Assembly: GCA_027405735.1 (NCBI GenBank)
Contig: JAPEHQ010000004.1
Location: 2,976,001 to 3,040,000 of the forward strand
Direction: 5' to 3'
DNA length: 64,000 bases
Source: Mucor racemosus
Taxonomy: Eukaryota; Mucoromycota; Mucoromycetes; Mucorales; Mucoraceae
Position numbers and translations under genes: made by a program. Below, in pieces: positions 1 to 12,410 of the stretch. Each line of letters starts with the position of its first letter. Within the stretch, counting starts at the first letter, position 1. Under the pieces are notes generated by a model. It was not told the DNA's origin. It saw nothing but the letters and a program-made list of their open reading frames with translations, and made no database searches.

Positions 1-1089
1 GACTTTGGTACCCTGATTGCTGGTGCATTGACTGTTGAAGAAAAACAAACATTACCTGCTGTTGTAGAAGAAGAACAACCAGAACAACCAGAACAACAAC
101 AGCAACAACAACAAAAACTGAATCGTCATACCGATTGTACTGAAACTGGTTTTGATGAAGTTACATCAGAATTAGTTGCTATTAAATTGGCCAACTTTGA
201 AATGGGCTTGAAGTATCAAAATTTATGTCAAGAAAATGAGAAATTAAACAAAGATCTAAAGGCAACAACCGAAGGTCAAACAGCTCTTGTCAACAAGATC
301 ATGTCTCTTCAAACTACTATTGAATCCATGCAAATAGACCAGGAACAAATTATGCAAGAACGAGATGATTTAATACAAGAAAATGAAGAACTAGCTCAAA
401 AGACATTGGCAACCAAAAAAACCTGTTCCGAATTGCAATTGGAAAAGTTATCATTAGAGAATGATTGCCATCGTTTAAAAGATCAAGTCAAAGAATTGGA
501 AGATCAACGCAGAGAATATTTGATGCCTCGTGGTTCATTTACAGAAGAGGTTTTTGCCGCTCACCAAACCTTATTTGGATCAAAACCTGAAGCTCCTCCA
601 ATGAGTCGTCGTCATACAATAAACAGCACTGCTAGAACGTCTATTGATGATTTGAATGAGGATATCTATCAGAAAAAGTATATTGAAAGTGATTTACGTT
701 GCAGAGAATTGGAAAAATTATTAGCTGAAACCAAGTTTAGATTAGTTGAGTATGAAGCAGCTGCAAACAATAATGGCGGAAATAGTGGTGCTACATCTCC
801 TCGAGGTTCATTGCAACAAACTAGGCGTCCTACATCATTACAGCAAACAAAGAGAAGTTCACTTTCAATGCTTGTTAAAGTAAACAGCAATAATAGTATG
901 AGTGGACCTCATTCCCCTCCATACACAGATTCAAGAGAATCAACTGAAAGTCATCGTTCTTCAACTTCTTCTTGTAGTCAACAACAACAAAAAAGATCAA
1001 GTGTTTATTCTAGATTTTTGAATGCTTTAGGTACCGGTCCATTGCCTGAAGAGGAAGCACCAGAAATGATGGAAGAATCTCGAAATTAA
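1..1089 (+). CDS. C-terminal part of a coiled-coil protein, possibly a TBC/Rab-GAP (Gyp5/EVI5-like)
   Basis: The frame is open from base 1, so the gene starts left of the window; about 362 codons are visible and the stop is at 1087-1089. After a Glu/Gln-rich linker comes a long heptad-rich coiled coil (roughly residues 50-170 of the visible part), a Ser/Thr-rich linker, a second short helix rich in Glu/Lys/Leu (ELEKLLAETKFRLVEYEA), and a Ser-rich tail. Rab GTPase-activating proteins of the EVI5/Gyp5 type have this kind of coiled-coil tail after the TBC domain, and the first visible residues (DFGTLIAGAL) could be the end of such a domain. The catalytic part is not in the window, so the product is a guess; a Sec2-like or golgin-like coiled coil is also possible. 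That it is a real gene is clear. Confidence 0.5.
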   Translation, partial: DFGTLIAGALTVEEKQTLPAVVEEEQPEQPEQQQQQQQKLNRHTDCTETGFDEVTSELVAIKLANFEMGLKYQNLCQENEKLNKDLKATTEGQTALVNKIMSLQTTIESMQIDQEQIMQERDDLIQENEELAQKTLATKKTCSELQLEKLSLENDCHRLKDQVKELEDQRREYLMPRGSFTEEVFAAHQTLFGSKPEAPPMSRRHTINSTARTSIDDLNEDIYQKKYIESDLRCRELEKLLAETKFRLVEYEAAANNNGGNSGATSPRGSLQQTRRPTSLQQTKRSSLSMLVKVNSNNSMSGPHSPPYTDSRESTESHRSSTSSCSQQQQKRSSVYSRFLNALGTGPLPEEEAPEMMEESRN

Positions 1090-1341
1090 TATTTATACAT
1101 GCAACAACTAACAAACAACAAAATTTGTTGTTATAAAATACCATTTATAATACAGTATATACCAATATTAAGCAGCAAGTCATGTGTAAGTGTGTGTATC
1201 ATTATGCGTTTTTAGTTTAATAAAATACACTGCCGCCGTTATTTGAAAATACATTATAAAATTGACGTATCGACAACATTATATAAATTAGTTGTTGATT
1301 GAGTTTCTTTTGTTCTTCTTTAGTCTTTTACGTTTATCAAA

Positions 1342-2411
1342 ATGACCATTACATCAATCATTGCTTCTGACAATAAATTTGCCAAAGAGTCTAGAGCAGG
1401 ATTAGCTTATTTAAAGGAGCTTACTGCTAATTTAGATGGTTGGGACCTGACTGACGAACAAGATAACGTGAAACTCTTTAATAAAAAGTTAGACGATTCA
1501 AACTTGCCACCTTTGGTTCGTGGTGATACTATTCTAACTGATCTTCCTCCTGGTTGTACTCCATTTGAGGTAGCCACTGTTGCAACTTTACCTGGTTGTA
1601 GAAAAATTTGTAACGTTAAAAAATTTATAGATGCATTTTTTCATGTGCTGTATACTAAAACCTAACCAATTATTAGGGGACGATCGTTTTGAACGATCTG
1701 AAATAAAAGATCATTACACTAGATTTGAACTCTTGTTTTGGGTTAAACTCAAGGCACCATGGCCTATCAGGTAAACTAAAAGTGTACGTCAATTGTATAT
1801 CTTTTTCGTACTAAAAACATCCGTAAAAAAAACTACAAAGCCCTCGTGATTTTGTCGGTACAGCAATCCGTGATGTTGATCCAACTGTGTGTTACACTTC
1901 AATGATCTCAGTGCAAGATGATCGAATCCCTGATACACCTAAAACTGTTCGTGGTAAGCTTCTTATTTCTGGCTGGAAAGTATATGAAACACAAGACAAA
2001 AATATTGGTATCACCTACGTCAATCAAGTTGATTTGGCAGGCTACATTCCTGCAGCTTTTCTTCGAAAGCTTTTACTTCAAATCCCCTTATGTGCTGGTA
2101 AAGTCCGAAACTACATTCAAGAATTTGGCTTTGTTCCTACCTTGAAGCTTGTTTCAGACAAGGTTGAATTTAAAGGAGAAGATTTTGATCATGATACAAG
2201 AACTTATACCCTTCAATTGAACGGTGATGCTCGCGAGCATGAAGTGGCACATATTACATGTTCTTCTAAAATGTACCCTAATGGTGTCTCAGTTGTCCTG
2301 ACTGGTGGTCAAGGTGATGTCAAGAAAGAGAATGATGAATTCAATAATCCTCGTATCACTTTGAAAAATCTGAATGGAAATGTCAAGATTACTATCTCCA
2401 AGGAAAAATAA
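1342..2411 (+). CDS. START-domain lipid-binding protein
   Basis: Three exons, 1342-1609, 1677-1770 and 1841-2411, give a 310-residue protein. Both introns (67 and 70 nt) are GT-AG, the first has a ctaac branch-like site, and the phases join exactly. Read across the junctions the protein shows the START/SRPBCC pattern: an N-terminal helix, then VKLFNKK, a segment around GCRKIWGRSFERSEIKDHY, WVKLKAPWPISPRDFVG, and a late SGWKVYE strand and C-terminal helix (AAFLRKLLLQIPL). START domains bind lipids or sterols in a hydrophobic cavity and move them between membranes or act as sensors; the ligand cannot be told from sequence. No signal peptide or membrane segment is seen, so a soluble cytosolic protein is likely. 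The start at 1342 follows a pyrimidine-rich leader and the context TCAAAATGACC. Confidence 0.85.
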
Positions 2412-4988
2412 TCTATACCAATTTGTATTTACTCAATCAATAAAATATGTTGTCACTATATATGTATATTACAATTGATGCATAAATTTATATCGTTAAA
2501 CATGAAAATACCACTCCAATATGTAGTATTTTATTTTATCAGTATACAACAAAGAAACTGACTCGGTATATTTGCTCTCAAGTTCATTCCAAGCGCTAAA
2601 AGAGTTCTTTGAATAGTGAAATATAATCTTTCAGGAACAAGAATTGTATATTAGACATAACAAATTTAACGTTTTTCTCACCGACCTGAGGAAAATGTGT
2701 CTTTCTAAAGTTTCATATAATATGCATCAGAAGAGAACTTTATAGTTACGTAAAGAAATGTTAAATTTAACATGGTAATCTTGGTTGCATATACTTGCTA
2801 AATTTATTGATTGTTAGTATTAATTCATTTAAAATCTCATGTTTATTTCCGATGCAGGAAAAAGGGGATCAGGGAGAAGAGAGTAATAATAAGTATCATC
2901 ATGATATCAATGATGAACCAATCTAATTAGTGTATTTGCAATAAAACTCTTTATCCTAAAGTTGAAAAAAGATCAGCATAACTATTCCTCAAAGCCAGGG
3001 AGTGCCTCCTTTTCTACAACTAACCTCATATTAAACATTTTTAGGATATAATTTAGGCACTACTAAACAGATATAAATTGGTCGCATTATGCTACCTATC
3101 CCTAAATTTATTTTATATCTCACAAAAGACTCAAAAACGCGTAAAATTCACTGCTTTTTCCTTAAAAACTGGGTCTCACTTTTCATCCCTGACCTACTTT
3201 TTATTTTCACTAAATAACACCAAGAAAAAATTATATGCCAATGTACCTGAGATGTTCAGCTTTAATCCAAAAATAAGTATCCGGAAATATCCTATTTTTT
3301 GCAGTTGGTATTAATTTTTGAGTGCTAAGGTTTCAGATTTTTTACGCGTATTTTACTGCTAATGTATTGAAAACTTTGAAGCTTCATATCTCCAGAAAAC
3401 ATTAAGCTATACTAACACTTTTTAATAATAAAATTTACTTGTTTTGAGGCGCTTTATAACATATTTCAATATAAAAAAATTCTGAGCACTTTTATTTTTT
3501 TTTTCATTTTTTTGGGCATTTCTATAGTAGGTTTCAAAATATTGGTTAAATTGAGCAACATTTTTTTTTTATTCTTGTCATCCAGCTTGTTGAGCTCTCT
3601 CAGATCCAATTTAGAGTTTTTCAAAATATTGATTTTTCGTGGAGATATTCTCAAAAATGTATACAAAAAGATACCTCCATTTCTGGCGTCCATTTTCCCC
3701 TTGTATACCCTCATCCCAAATTCTGAAACTGAAAAATTTTTTGACAAAAATGTTGTTTCCTCTACAAATAATGCAGCTACAAGATTTTGCAATAGCTCAA
3801 TCGATAGATAATTTTTTTGCGCATCATTTCAATTTATTATATTTTAAATATGCTTATAAAAAGTGACGTGTATCTTCAAAAAACCTCCAAATTTTCAATT
3901 GCATTTTGCGCAAAATTTTACGTGTAACATTTTTTTAAATTTTATATAGTTGGATGCATAATTTAAAACTGTACAAAAGCTATTTAATAAACTAGGCATA
4001 CTTAATTTGTAGTTCATGAGGTTTTGAACGATTTTGTTTTTTTGGTCATTTTTCGATAGATTTGAAATTTGATTGTTGGAACTCAGCCATCATAAATTTC
4101 AAGCTGTAGTATAAACTATTATTTTGATTATCTCGACGAAAAATCAATGTTTTTCTGAAATTCAAAAGAGAAATATATAAATTACAGCTAATGCTATATT
4201 GTAGACGTAGGAAATTACTACAATTAGACCGAGAAGTACTAAAAAAAGTGATAAATCGTGATAAAAGTTAAACTTTTTTGGAAAAATATGTTCAGCTCGA
4301 TAGGTAGGAGAAGAGTAAATCGGTGAGATAACAATACTTTAGGATCCACTGTTCAAAAATCTCATAATGATAACCTTAGTATTTAGAATATTGCTTGAAG
4401 AATTAGACTTTGAATAAAAACAAATGTAGCGCCGACGCCTTGAAATTTCTCGTCAGGGCAACAGGTCTAAAAGCAAAATTTCGTAAATCCTCTTTATTTT
4501 CCCGGTGGTTAGATGGCAAATATACAGAATCCAAAGAAAAATCAGCTCTACATTTAGGCTATCGTAAGAAATGTGCTACATAATGTGCAAACATAAAATC
4601 CAGAAATCCAAAATCAATTAATTAAAATCACGATGGAATATTTTGATAGCTAATGAAATCCATATTCCCGATGAATAAACATCCTCCATTTGATGCTCTA
4701 CGTATAAATCAACGTTTTGATAGTGTTTAATAGATAAATAGAATGTTGCACGAGACAATATCGCATCTGGGTAAAAGGGAGATAATGCAATTTTATATTG
4801 TGGCAGTTGTCAGGTGCGTCATCGTCTAGTCACTTGGCAGTCCACTTCTGTGCCTAGCAATTTGTCTGTCCTAACTTTCTTTTCCCGGAAATAACAAGGC
4901 ATTACCCCACGACACCTATCAAAAAATTATATCAAATATATATTAGGACGAAATTTAAACAGTTCATTCAACTTCCCAACCCGTACAT
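2412..4988. other. Intergenic stretch containing dispersed repeat copy A
   Basis: No gene is recognised here. The 3' end of the START gene has AATAAA at about 2439. About 3050-4160 is a copy of a dispersed repeat found twice more in the window (listed separately). The rest is AT-rich with only short ORFs. The last few hundred bases before 4989 are presumably the promoter of the PPR gene. Confidence 0.7.
3050..4160 (+). repeat. Dispersed repeat, copy A
   Basis: This block of about 1.1 kb matches, by eye, 20800-21600 in the same orientation (copy B) and 30260-31390 in the opposite orientation (copy C). Shared landmarks include the segments around 3090-3140, 3380-3420, 3590-3720 and 4125-4158 (tctcgacgaaaaatcaat). 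Similarity to B and C stops near 4160, while B and C go on matching each other, so A lacks the distal part of the unit. A reading frame of about 99 codons (3512-3811) is kept open in A and C, and the opposite strand is open too (3466-3792). No transposase, reverse transcriptase or terminal repeat was recognised, so the class of element is unknown. Confidence 0.8.
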
Positions 4989-7064
4989 ATGCGAAAGTCT
5001 ACGACTCATTTGAAAGATGTGTCGAGACTTCTAAGTACAACTGTAGATAATGGGAAAAGTTCTGTGATTTCAACGACATGTAGGCGGAACTCACATTTGC
5101 GAGCCTTGCTCAATACTTTTCCACTAGAACAGCAATTACTACAACACAATCTATTCTCAACGCAATCTTTAATACCCAAACACAACAACAAACAACGCTC
5201 TATCCTTAATAATATAAGAACAATGTCTACTTGTTCTCCTTCAACTGCAGCTGTCATGGAAAAAATACCAACGACGACGACGACCCTACCAGCTCCTTCT
5301 ACATCACAATCACATTTACGAAAACATCCTTCAAGTAGGCTCCATGGTGCGCTCAATTTCTTTAATTTGTCTGATCGATTGACATTGGCAGATTTAGACT
5401 ATGCTATACAGCTTCGCAATGCCGATCAAGCCTGGTCCATCTTTGTTACCCTTGCTTCCAGACATGACGATGATACAATACCCTTGGCCATGTGTTGCTC
5501 TTTATATGCCCTTTTGAATTTTGCGAAAAAATTGACCGGATTCTCGAATAGAGCATCGAAATTTCGTCAAAAGCAACTTGATCAATTATTAGAATATGTA
5601 CAATTTCATCAGAGTTCAATCGAATTATTTCTGTCATCTGTCGAGGAAATTCCAATTTCTAACCACAAGCAATTGTTGAAAGCCATTCGAACAGGGGATC
5701 ATCATGGAGCATGGACAACTTTTTATAAATTTCATAGAGAAAGTAAAAAGAATTCAATGGATCAGTGTAAATTACCACGAAATACATGCATTCAGTTAAT
5801 GTTGATGATGATGAAGGATAAACGTTTGGATAAAAATCAATTAAAGTCAAAGCTTCAGTTAATTGCCTTGCATGGTTCAGGAATCTCGGATTATGATAGT
5901 AGGTATTTGTCAGCTTCTGATCTTGGTCGTTTGGCCTACATTTGTCGTGGATACCAACATAATGTGACGACAGCACATGAATTGATTGATGAATTTGTGA
6001 TGGGTTTACCAAAGAAAAAACAATCAAACAGGGCGGATGCTTTAGACGAATTAATATGGAGAATTCTGGTAAATGGTGATATATACAAGGCCCATCAAGT
6101 ATTACAAAAAGTTCAAAATGACATGGTAGATAAGGTGAAAATTAACGAAATGGTATTTGTAAATTTGATGAATGCATACCGGCGGCAAGAAAAGTATCAC
6201 GAGTCGCTAAAGATCTTTGAGCAATTTTTGGAAACAAAGCAACGGCCCACGATCAAAGCATTTAATGCAGTATTACAAATTTTTGCAGCACAAGGATCGG
6301 CAGACAGGGCTAGTTATATTTTTGAAACAATGAATCAGTTAGATGTCGAACCTGACGTAGCAACATACACTGAATTAATTCGAGCTAATGGACATGCAGG
6401 ACATTTAAAAATGTGCATTCACTTTTACAACAAAATGCTTCAGAGTGATATTTCACCCAATGCTTATACATACAGCGCACTTATAGAAGCCTCATCTCGA
6501 CGAAATGATATAAAGTCTGTTTTTCGATGGTTTCAAATAATGATATCAGACAATGTTCAACCTAATCAAGTCGTTATATCTTGTATATTAAAATCGCTTT
6601 CAAAACAACACGACGATTATCCCAATATGCCAGAAGCTGTTCTTTTTATTGCGCATCAAGCTGCTATGGCTGGTGTCAAGACTGACGCAGCACTTTATAC
6701 CATCCTGCTTAAAATGCAGGCAGAATCAATCGGAATCGAGGGAGCCTTGAAAGTTCATCGAGACATGTTGGCTCAATCAGTCGAACCCAATACTTTTACT
6801 TATACAATACTTATGGACACTTGTGGCAAGAATAAAATGCCAGAAACTGCTGAAAAGATATTTGATTTAATGAAGAAAAGCGAACGACATTTACCAAATA
6901 CAGTGACTTATAGTGTAATGATGGACGCTTGGTTGAAAAGTGATAAACGAGAGAAAGTGGAATCGCTGATATTGGAATTCTTAAAAGAATGTAAATCTGA
7001 TAAAACTGGTAGATTTTGGCTTGACTCGAGGATTTGCAATCGAATTAAATCTAGATGCTGTTAA
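4989..7064 (+). CDS. Pentatricopeptide repeat (PPR) protein, probably mitochondrial
   Basis: A single-exon gene of 691 codons. The N-terminus is rich in Arg, Ser, Thr and Lys with few acidic residues, as in a mitochondrial targeting peptide; the downstream Met at 5224 (MSTCSPST) would remove it, so the start at 4989 is preferred. The C-terminal half has helical 35-residue repeats of the PPR type, for example segments beginning TIKAFNAVLQIFAA, DVATYTELIRANGHAG, NAYTYSALIEASSR, NTFTYTILMDTCGK and NTVTYSVMMDAW. PPR proteins bind organellar RNA in a sequence-specific way and act in its processing, stability or translation. The particular RNA target is not predictable here. The 3' flank has a short GT microsatellite. 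Confidence 0.88.
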   Translation: MRKSTTHLKDVSRLLSTTVDNGKSSVISTTCRRNSHLRALLNTFPLEQQLLQHNLFSTQSLIPKHNNKQRSILNNIRTMSTCSPSTAAVMEKIPTTTTTLPAPSTSQSHLRKHPSSRLHGALNFFNLSDRLTLADLDYAIQLRNADQAWSIFVTLASRHDDDTIPLAMCCSLYALLNFAKKLTGFSNRASKFRQKQLDQLLEYVQFHQSSIELFLSSVEEIPISNHKQLLKAIRTGDHHGAWTTFYKFHRESKKNSMDQCKLPRNTCIQLMLMMMKDKRLDKNQLKSKLQLIALHGSGISDYDSRYLSASDLGRLAYICRGYQHNVTTAHELIDEFVMGLPKKKQSNRADALDELIWRILVNGDIYKAHQVLQKVQNDMVDKVKINEMVFVNLMNAYRRQEKYHESLKIFEQFLETKQRPTIKAFNAVLQIFAAQGSADRASYIFETMNQLDVEPDVATYTELIRANGHAGHLKMCIHFYNKMLQSDISPNAYTYSALIEASSRRNDIKSVFRWFQIMISDNVQPNQVVISCILKSLSKQHDDYPNMPEAVLFIAHQAAMAGVKTDAALYTILLKMQAESIGIEGALKVHRDMLAQSVEPNTFTYTILMDTCGKNKMPETAEKIFDLMKKSERHLPNTVTYSVMMDAWLKSDKREKVESLILEFLKECKSDKTGRFWLDSRICNRIKSRCC

Positions 7065-7942
7065 TTTAACGGTAAACAACAACAACAATAACAAAAATTA
7101 GAATTATATAATGTGTGTGTGTGTGTGCAACTCGTACACATAGTTTTGTAATATATTATAATATACATAGATGGACAATGTCCTTTTATAAAAATTAAAT
7201 TGAAATAAACTGAAAAGAATTTCTGTAAAAACATAATAATAAAAAACAGCTAGAAAATACTAAATGTGCTTTTTTTTTAATGAGACATGTATCAAATCTA
7301 CGATTCTCGGTGAACTTTATATGTAATGTATACATCAAATCAAAGGCATTATATTTTATGCTAAGAAAACGTAAATACAATTTACTCTTCTGGAAAAAAA
7401 AAAAGACCACTTTTTTATACATATAGTGCATAAATAAAAATGCAGGTATAAAGAATAGCATCTGATGTTTATTTTGTATTATAATACTTTTGTAAATTAA
7501 GGCGCTTTGAGCTTTTCAAAATTCCTTAAAAATCAACGCACATTTCTAAAAAAAAAAAAAAAAAAAAAAAAGGTACTAAAACTTTCTGTCAAATTGCCAA
7601 TTGGATTAAATGCAGCACACCATGTTCAAAATTACTTTCTTTTCTTCAATAATTTTCTGGAGTTGTAAGCATCTTCATCGTTGAATGTAGGCGAGCATGC
7701 TTGGACATCTTTTTAAATCATACATTTAGCAATAGGAAAATCTTTTAAAAAAACTACCTAAAATTTAAAATGTTCTTTGGATACTTTTTGCGGGGAATAG
7801 TATAACAAGCTTCTAAAAGTATTGCGCAATTCTACAAACAAACAAATAAACAGACAGGCAAATATATCAACAATAAAATATATCTCTTTATTTAAACATG
7901 TATATACAAGCTTGTTTTTTTGTTTCTGTTTTCATTTATAAT
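7065..7942. other. Intergenic region between convergent genes
   Basis: The PPR gene and the FAH-family gene converge on this 878-bp stretch. It holds a (GT)n run at about 7110-7127, an adenine run of about 22 at 7549-7570 and several AATAAA-like signals. No gene was recognised; the short minus-strand ORF at 7195-7461 is low-complexity Phe/Leu/Lys text and is not believed. Confidence 0.6.
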
Positions 7943-8939
7943 CTATTTATCAAAAACCATGTGGTTGGCAACTCTACCAATACCCTTAATTTCAACTTCA
8001 ACTAAATCACCGTTATTGAGATAACGAGGTTCCTTCATACCCATAGCAACACCAGCGGGAGTACCAGTCATAATGATAGTACCCTTTTCCAAAGTAGTAC
8101 CTTGAGAAATGAAAGAAACGATTTCAGGAACATGAAACAAGAGATCAGAGGTGTTTGTAGATTGTCTGGTTTCACCATTGACCCTGGTTTCGAGATCAAG
8201 TCCAGGACGATCGCCCAAGATCTTGTTGGAAACAATGACAGGGCCGATAGGAGCAAACTTATCGAAACCTTTACTGAAACACCATTGAGGAACACCACCA
8301 GCGTGTTTGGGATCTCTTTGCCATAATCTGTTGGAAACATCATTACCGACAGTGTAACCAGCAATGTATTCAGATACTTCAGAAATAGAGATATCTTTAC
8401 CAGTTTTACCAATAACAATTGTCTACGTAATAAGTATACATTAGAACCTTGCAGAGCTTTTTTTTATTGATTTACTTACCAATTCTCCTTCATAATCAAC
8501 AGTTGTTTGAGCAATTTTGGTGATTGGGATATCTTCAAAAGTATCAGCAAGACAGTGAGAAGGCTTGATAAAGACAGAAGGATAGGGAGGAGGAGTACGA
8601 CCACCTTCAGCAACTATAATGTAATGTCAGTGTATCAATTCATGCAGTTTTTCTATAGTAGATCAACTTACTATGGGCCTTATAGTTCAAACCAATGCAT
8701 TTGATAATAGGAACTTGATCTCTGCTAAGGGGAGAAAGGATCTGGGTAACCTTTTCGACTTGATCACTAACAACAGCATCAGAAGAGAATACATCACCAG
8801 TAATAACCTTGGCTTCCAAAGTGCCCTTTTCAAAGAGCTTGTCTACTGTGATTTCGGCATCAGCAATGATGGGTTCGCCGAAATAAACTTTGCTATCAGC
8901 AGCGACAAAACGAATTAAACGGTTCCAGACAGGTGACAT
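7943..8939 (-). CDS. FAH-family hydrolase, candidate fumarylpyruvate hydrolase
   Basis: Three exons on the minus strand, 8939-8672, 8613-8480 and 8422-7943, encode 293 residues. Both introns are GT-AG and the frame is unbroken (GLNYKAHIAEGG across the first, VDYEGELTIVIGK across the second). The protein is a full fumarylacetoacetate-hydrolase-fold enzyme: an N-terminal extension (WNRLIRFVAADSKVYFGEP), the entry motif GLNYKAH, the metal-binding VDYEGEL, GNDVSNRLWQ, and the C-terminal GTIIMTGTPAGVAMG loop. The family hydrolyses C-C bonds in acylpyruvates using Mg or Mn. Next to a gentisate dioxygenase the likely substrate is maleyl- or fumarylpyruvate, giving pyruvate plus maleate or fumarate. 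Substrate is inferred from neighbours only; an acylpyruvase or oxaloacetate decarboxylase role is the alternative. It is transcribed divergently from the Zn2Cys6 regulator. Confidence 0.85.
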
Positions 8940-9325
8940 TTTTGATATATTTTTTTCTCTTTTGATGAAAGATAATTGAAAGAAAGGTTGATGAGGACAT
9001 TTTGATCTTCATTTATATTTTCAACAATTCATGCTTTTTTTAGTTCAAATGTCTGTGTGTTGTGGGGTAATAGCCAATAGGATGAAATTCCTCAACGATG
9101 TAATTCATTCGTTGATCTGGGTAAATCATCAATTTCGATCACCTCCGCCCCCCAGATATTGATTTGAAATGGATGAATTGTTTTTTCTGTGAGAAAAAAA
9201 ACCAGTAAATGATGGGAAAATCTAAGAAATTCATTGAATTGATATGTCTGTGTGCAAAGAACTAGAAGAAAAACATTATTCTTTTCTTTCTCCATTAAAC
9301 ATCAAAAAAAAAAAAGGAGGCAAAA
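8940..9325. promoter_or_regulatory. Bidirectional promoter of the FAH-family gene and the Zn2Cys6 regulator
   Basis: Only 386 bp separate the two divergent start codons, so this stretch must hold both promoters. It has a purine/pyrimidine-skewed leader on each side, the G-rich word TTGTGGGGTAA at 9060-9070 and the 19-bp motif listed at 9074-9092. Transcription start sites cannot be placed from sequence. Confidence 0.65.
9074..9092. promoter_or_regulatory. Shared cluster motif CCAATAGGA-N6-TCCT, site 1
   Basis: The sequence CCAATAGGATGAAATTCCT contains a CCAAT box overlapping an inverted repeat AGGA-N6-TCCT. A site of identical layout lies at 18232-18250 in the other divergent promoter of the cluster. 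Spaced inverted triplets or quadruplets are the usual targets of dimeric Zn2Cys6 factors, and one is encoded next to this site, but binding is an inference. Confidence 0.5.
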
Positions 9326-10119
9326 ATGACAGACACTAGAAGCAGTAATAATCATAATAATAACTCTAATGAAAAATTAACAGGTGATAAAAGTAAAACA
9401 GCTTCACCAGCTACACAATCACAACAAATGCAACAACTTCAGCCAATAGCACCTTATTCCATAAATGCTGCCGAGGTTAGAAAATCTCCCTCTCCCTCTC
9501 CTTCTCCTTCTGCTTCAAATGCTTTAGCTACAAATAATAATCGTTCGGTTCCACCTACTAAAAGACGAAAAGTCTCTATTGCCTGCCATGAATGTAGAAC
9601 ACACAAGACAAAGTGTGATGGAGCACATCCTATTTGCGGATCTTGTCGGAAAAGGAAGCTACCCGAAAGCGCTTGTGCTTATAGTCCTGAACGCGGAAAA
9701 AGAGGTGTAAAAAATCAGTAAAGATCATATCATATCATATCTCGGCATAAATCCCATTTTGATTAATTTATACTTTTTAATTATAGATATGTGCAGTTAT
9801 TAGAAGATAAGGTCAAAAAATTACAAACTGTGATTAGCAAATCACAAGAGCAACAATCCAATGTCATTAATTTACCACCATTAACAACGACTATGATGCC
9901 TACATTGAATAATACCAATGTTTTATTATTACATCAAAATCATCTTAATATACCAAGCTCTCCTTCTGATAATGTCACATCAAGACCCTTGCCTACTAGC
10001 ACTAATACTCCCACTACCACTACTACTACGACTACTATTACAACTGCCGATACTCATTCTCGCAGACATACGGAGGGAAGTATCCATTCTTTAGTTACAA
10101 ATACATCTAGCACAGATTG

Positions 10120-10152
<33 letters not shown>

Positions 10153-12410
10153 TGTTCAAAACTCACCTTCATCACAGCAGGATGTCGAATTAATAAATGA
10201 TCAACAAGATTCTTCTGCTATTGATGCTATGGGAGCAGTTACTAGTGATAACAACAACCAAAATGAAAAAATATTAACTAGGGATCATCATGGTCAGGGA
10301 TACTTTGGCTCATCAAGTGCTGGACGCTTTATGAAGCAATTGCATGATGTGATTGACAAAAAAACAGCATCTGCATATCCTTCTAATGGTAGCAATCATT
10401 CACAAGGATCCCCTAATTCTATGAATTCTTCATTTCGTTCCTCAATGCAAAGAGAACCACAACGCAGATTCTCTACTGATTTACTCAGTGATATAGTATT
10501 GCCTCCTAGAAAGGTTGCTGATGGATTGCTTGATAGCTATTGGGTTTATGTACACACCCTATATCCATTCTTACACAAACCATCGTTTATGAAGACGTAT
10601 TCTTTGTTATGGGATCAATCACCTGCACCATACACAGAGGAATCTTATGATTTATATGAATCAGAAAACGAACCCTTATTTCAATGTACACTTAATCTTG
10701 TATTTGCTTTGGGATGTCAATTATCGCCTGATACAAATGAAAGCGAACGAGAAATAGCGTCGGATGTCTTTTTTCAACGATCAAAGAAATTATTACATTT
10801 CGATATTTTGGAAGCAGGAAGCATTAAAGTAGTGCAAGCATTGTTGTTGATGGGACAATATCTACAATGTACAAAATTACCGGGTAGATGTTGGATCGTG
10901 GTAGGATTAGCGATTCGAGTAGCGCAAGGTATTGGACTTCATTTGGAGAGAAAATCAGAGAATCAACTTGATCGAGAGCTTCGAAGAAGATTATGGGGCG
11001 GTTGTATTGTATTGGATAGAGTTATTTCTATGGCTTATGGAAGGCCCTTCATGATTCCTATTTCTAGAGATCTTAAACTTCCTCAAGTGATTGATGATGA
11101 ACTACTGACAGTTGCACCTCGTCCCCCTGCTGTACAAACTACATCAAAACCAAGTCAAATGGCATTTTTGGTTCATACTATTAAATTGTACGAAATTATG
11201 GGTGAAATCTTATTGACACTATACTCAGATGGAGAAACATTTGGTGGAGCAGTGGATAATGCATCGCCATCTGCTAGATCTGAAATTGATGGCGATAATT
11301 TAGCTACAAGTCTAAATTCGATTCTCAAATTGGAAATGGCACTTAGCTCTTGGAAGCAAGGTCTTCCTCCTTTTTTACAACATGATCAAAGTAGAGACGG
11401 TATATTTCTGCTTGAAAAGAATGAAAGTGAAGCTAAAAAGTTATTGAGACAATGCAATGTATTAAAAGCAAGGTAATGTGTATAGCGATCAAATATCTTG
11501 TAAAAATATCTAAATGTATATATAGATATCTTCATGTCTGTATATTGCTGTATCGACCTTTACTTGTATTTTACTTTACATTGGAAGAATCAGTAAATTA
11601 TCAACATACAGATAATACTACACCAACAGATTTACAGAAATCACTCTTTGTGCAAAGCTCACAAAAATGTGTCATGATAGCACAAGACCTTATCAAAACA
11701 ATTAGTCATAATATCAAAGCTCAGCTACCAGCCTGGTGGTACAGCATATTCTGTAAGTTTTTCTTCTACTAATGAGAGCCAAGGTGTCAATTTGACTCAT
11801 TAAATGATAAATCTTAGATCTTTATACAGCAGCTACAGTTCTATTAATGGCAAGGCTATTTCCAAAAATAAGAGATGTGATAGGAGAAGAGTCATTATTA
11901 TCAAGTTGGAATGAATGTTTACGTTGTATGGATGAATATCAACACTATAGTGTATCAGCAAAGAAATGTTATAGTTATTTATCTGAATTAGAAAATCATG
12001 TATGGGCGGCAACACATGGTAAGTTGTATGTATGTAATTGTATTGATATAGGTGCTAATTTGTTGTGTATAGATCAGCAAAACAATAACGCATCTACCAT
12101 GATGTCTAGTATTCAAATCTTGAATACATTGCCTCCAAGACAACCAATGAATGGACAAATACAATTACTAGAACTACCAGTACAGCAACAAGAACTACAG
12201 CAACTGCATTCTACAGAATACAACAACAACAACAACACGTTTAATTATAATAATAATAATAATGGAAATAGTAATATTGAGAATTGGGATTTTGATCTCA
12301 TGCAGCAAGACATGTCCTGGCTAGGTCGGCTACCTGTATATACAGATTTAGAATCAGAATATCAAAATTCATTGAGTGGAAATGGTTGGGGTGGATTGTC
12401 TTTCTTGTAA
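9326..12410 (+). CDS. Zn2Cys6 fungal-specific transcription factor
   Basis: Five exons are proposed: 9326-9717, 9787-11472, 11526-11752, 11818-12018 and 12073-12410, giving 947 residues. The last intron (54 nt) is a multiple of three, so it could also be read through. Residues 87-117 are a Zn2Cys6 binuclear cluster with Cys at 87, 90, 97, 104, 107 and 117, preceded by a basic KRRK. A short coiled-coil linker follows directly (YVQLLEDKVKKLQ), then a long Ser/Thr/Asn/Gln-rich region with a poly-Gln tract, then the fungal-specific transcription factor domain (ADGLLDSYWVYVHTLYPFLH onward, with LRRRLWGGCIVLDR and YGRPFMIP), and an Asn-rich tail. Such factors bind DNA as dimers and often respond to a pathway substrate. 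Its place inside the cluster suggests it is the pathway activator, which is inferred. Confidence 0.9.
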